64,000 nt of DNA, taken from NCBI RefSeq assembly GCF_000006565.2, contig NC_031476.1, positions 1-64,000 on the forward strand, written 5' to 3'. Below, in pieces: positions 62,211 to 64,000 of the stretch. The first letter of the stretch is position 1, and each line of letters starts with the position of its first letter. A program made the position numbers and the translations under genes. This DNA comes from Toxoplasma gondii ME49 (Eukaryota; Apicomplexa; Conoidasida; Eucoccidiorida; Sarcocystidae). Below the pieces are notes generated by a model that saw nothing but the letters and a program-made list of their open reading frames with translations, made no database searches and was not told the origin of the DNA.

Positions 62211-64000
62211 AACGCGCAGAGAGGAAGAGCGACCAGAGAGGAAAGAAAGACTCGAAAGAAGAGAACGGGGAGGGCGTGGAGAAAGAGAAGAAAGAGCAGG
62301 GAGGGATGAAGGAGAGGAGAGGAGGGACCGCAGACAGAGAAGAGAGGGAAGAAAGAGAAGAGAGGCAAGGAAGCAGAGAGAGAGAAGAGCGAGAAAGAAA
62401 AGAAGGGAGAGAACAGAGAAAAGGGAGAGAGATCACAGAACAGAGAGGATCTCTCGACCTCGAAGGAGTGACGAGGGGTGGAGAGACAGCGACAGGCTTC
62501 TTCACGATTTTTTTGTCGATCGAGAGAGTGCGACACAAATGCGAATCTGCGACAGACACGGCAAAACAAGCGAGAGGCTAAAGATGATGCTCTCCAGGTT
62601 TCAATCCTGGAGAGACTGCTTTGTGCGGTCTCAGAGAAACTACAAAGTGCAAGATCTCGCAGCTGTTCTTCTGCTTCCTTCTGCTGAAAAACGAGAGTTC
62701 CACAGGTGCAGGAAGGTCGAGTTCTTGTCATTTTCAAATGCGTTCTTTTGAATCTAGAAAACACCCTTTCTAAGAGGCGAAACCGGAGCTAGCAGACTCT
62801 CAGGTGCACCGTCGCTGCCCCTGGGAGGTACGCAGGCACTTCATTTAATTAAACCACACATACATGTATATACATACATGCATATGTATATATATCCATG
62901 TATTTGGAAAATTGCCATGTTCTCCATCTCGCTGGTTTGTGCGTTTGGAAGTACATGTCGGTGCATTTCTTTTATCTTTTTGTGGCTTTCAAGGCGGTGC
63001 GGTTCGTGAAGTGAGCGCGAGAGGCACTGGCCCGTTGGTGTCGCCATCTTCCCGCTAAGACTCGCTAGAGGGCAACGAAGCAGAAACGCGACGCGTTTCT
63101 TCAACTGTAGGGACAGCACAGAGTTGTTGAACGCATGGACGCGCGACCTTTTAGGAATATCGGACAGGGCGCAATGACAGGAGCCCGAGGGGGAGCACTT
63201 TCTTCGAAGACACGGAAAAACTGACACCGATGTTCTTGAAAAAAAAGAGACAGTGACTTGCCGAATGGAGGGGAACAGGGCCATCCAGCTTCCTGCAGAG
63301 ATCGGAAAGTAAACAAGTATTCATGTTTATAAGTACACTGTCCAGCAATATCTAAAGCAACCGCATATGTCCGTAGGTGTTTTCAGATACATTATATATA
63401 TATATAACATATACGTATGTGCTGTACGGATATAGAGGGAAAGAGGAGGACGTAGACATAAAGAAATAGAAGGAATTTCGGTAGTTAAAGACATAACACA
63501 GATATTTCGGCATATACATGTGCTTCTAGATTCGCGAGAAGCGACAGATAGGTCAATAGCGAGGAAGATATATACATATGTATATATATATATATATATG
63601 TGTGTCGATATATGTGTGAAAATGCGCAGATGCATCTGCGCTCCTGTGAATGTTTGCGGGTGTTGAGGGCTGAAGGTATCCACCTTAAACCAGAAGCGTT
63701 TTCTCTCTGAGAATCCCAAGGGGGGTAGGGGAAAAACTGGAATAAAATCGGTTCTGAGAAGGGCGTTTATCCTGCCTTTGTCCGGTTTCTCGCCATTCCA
63801 GCAATTCCTAACATCTTATTTTCGGAGAGCCACAGTTTGTCTCGAAAACACAAAAGTTTCTCTCTGAAGTTGCTCTCCAGCGACCCAGATCAGTTGTTCC
63901 CCTGCATAGTCTGCTTCTCGCGTTCCGAACGAAAGCAGCCAAGCTCAGAAAATCGATTTTCTCTTCTTAGTTCGTAGACGCTCGCCACTTACCGATTCAC
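62211..64000. other. Downstream region, no recognisable gene
   Basis: A GA-rich stretch (62211-62480) probably belongs to a DHHC 3' UTR or intron. A possible exon lies at about 62597-62751. TA microsatellites occur at 62865-62895, 63388-63412 and 63566-63602. Near the right edge the minus strand shows a donor-like site (reverse complement GAATCG/GTAAGT at about 63985-63997), so a minus-strand gene may enter from the right. Confidence 0.4.

Noticed and set aside
1..64000. CRISPR arrays, operons, tRNA or rRNA genes
   Set aside because: No spaced palindromic array or rRNA-like tract is seen. tRNA genes were not detected by eye, but a covariance search would be needed to exclude them.

Overview
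The window is nuclear DNA of an apicomplexan, most likely a tissue-cyst coccidian (Toxoplasma, Neospora, Hammondia or a close relative). The evidence is: genes broken by many short GT-AG introns, long disordered extensions on conserved cores, CT-rich introns, TATATA microsatellites between genes, and typical apicomplexan families (a CCCH protein, a divergent CDK, a DHHC enzyme with a long Ser/Arg-rich insert). There are no bacterial operons, ribosome-binding sites or CRISPR arrays. I placed exon edges by eye from splice sites and checked that every junction keeps the reading frame. No transcripts or database searches were available.

Left part (1-27 kb, few AT microsatellites). The 3' end of a gene coding a 65-residue Ala/Lys/Glu tandem repeat, broken by an assembly gap (697-957), enters from the left. 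A CCCH zinc-finger gene (6827-9284, minus) and a kelch/coiled-coil gene (12596-16333, minus) follow. A large unknown secreted protein (20265-26992, plus) has about 15-17 exons, nearly all of phase 1-1, and a near-perfect 494-base internal duplication. Between these are 2.5-4.5 kb stretches with no gene I can defend.

Right part (28-64 kb, GC-rich exons, CT-rich introns, many TA microsatellites). In order: an uncertain ORF (27378-28196); a divergent CDK-like kinase (29435-35866, minus, 9 exons); an unassigned minus-strand locus (39124-40195); signal peptidase complex subunit 2 (40837-43844, plus, 6 exons); a MaoC-type enoyl-CoA hydratase 2 ending in the peroxisomal signal AKL (45348-50367, minus, 8 exons); an SLC37/GlpT-like organophosphate transporter (52835-57748, minus, 7 exons); and, divergent from it, a DHHC palmitoyltransferase (59366-62210, plus).

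The genes do not form one pathway. Functional themes are ER processing and secretion (SPC2, the signal-peptide protein), lipid or membrane metabolism (hydratase, transporter, palmitoyltransferase) and regulation (CDK, CCCH, kelch). The most notable signals are the AKL-tailed hydratase in a lineage whose peroxisomes were long doubted, the secreted protein gene with its recent exon-intron duplication, an AT-rich insert that looks organellar, and an over-represented split palindrome RGTGTnnnnACACY confined to the right half.
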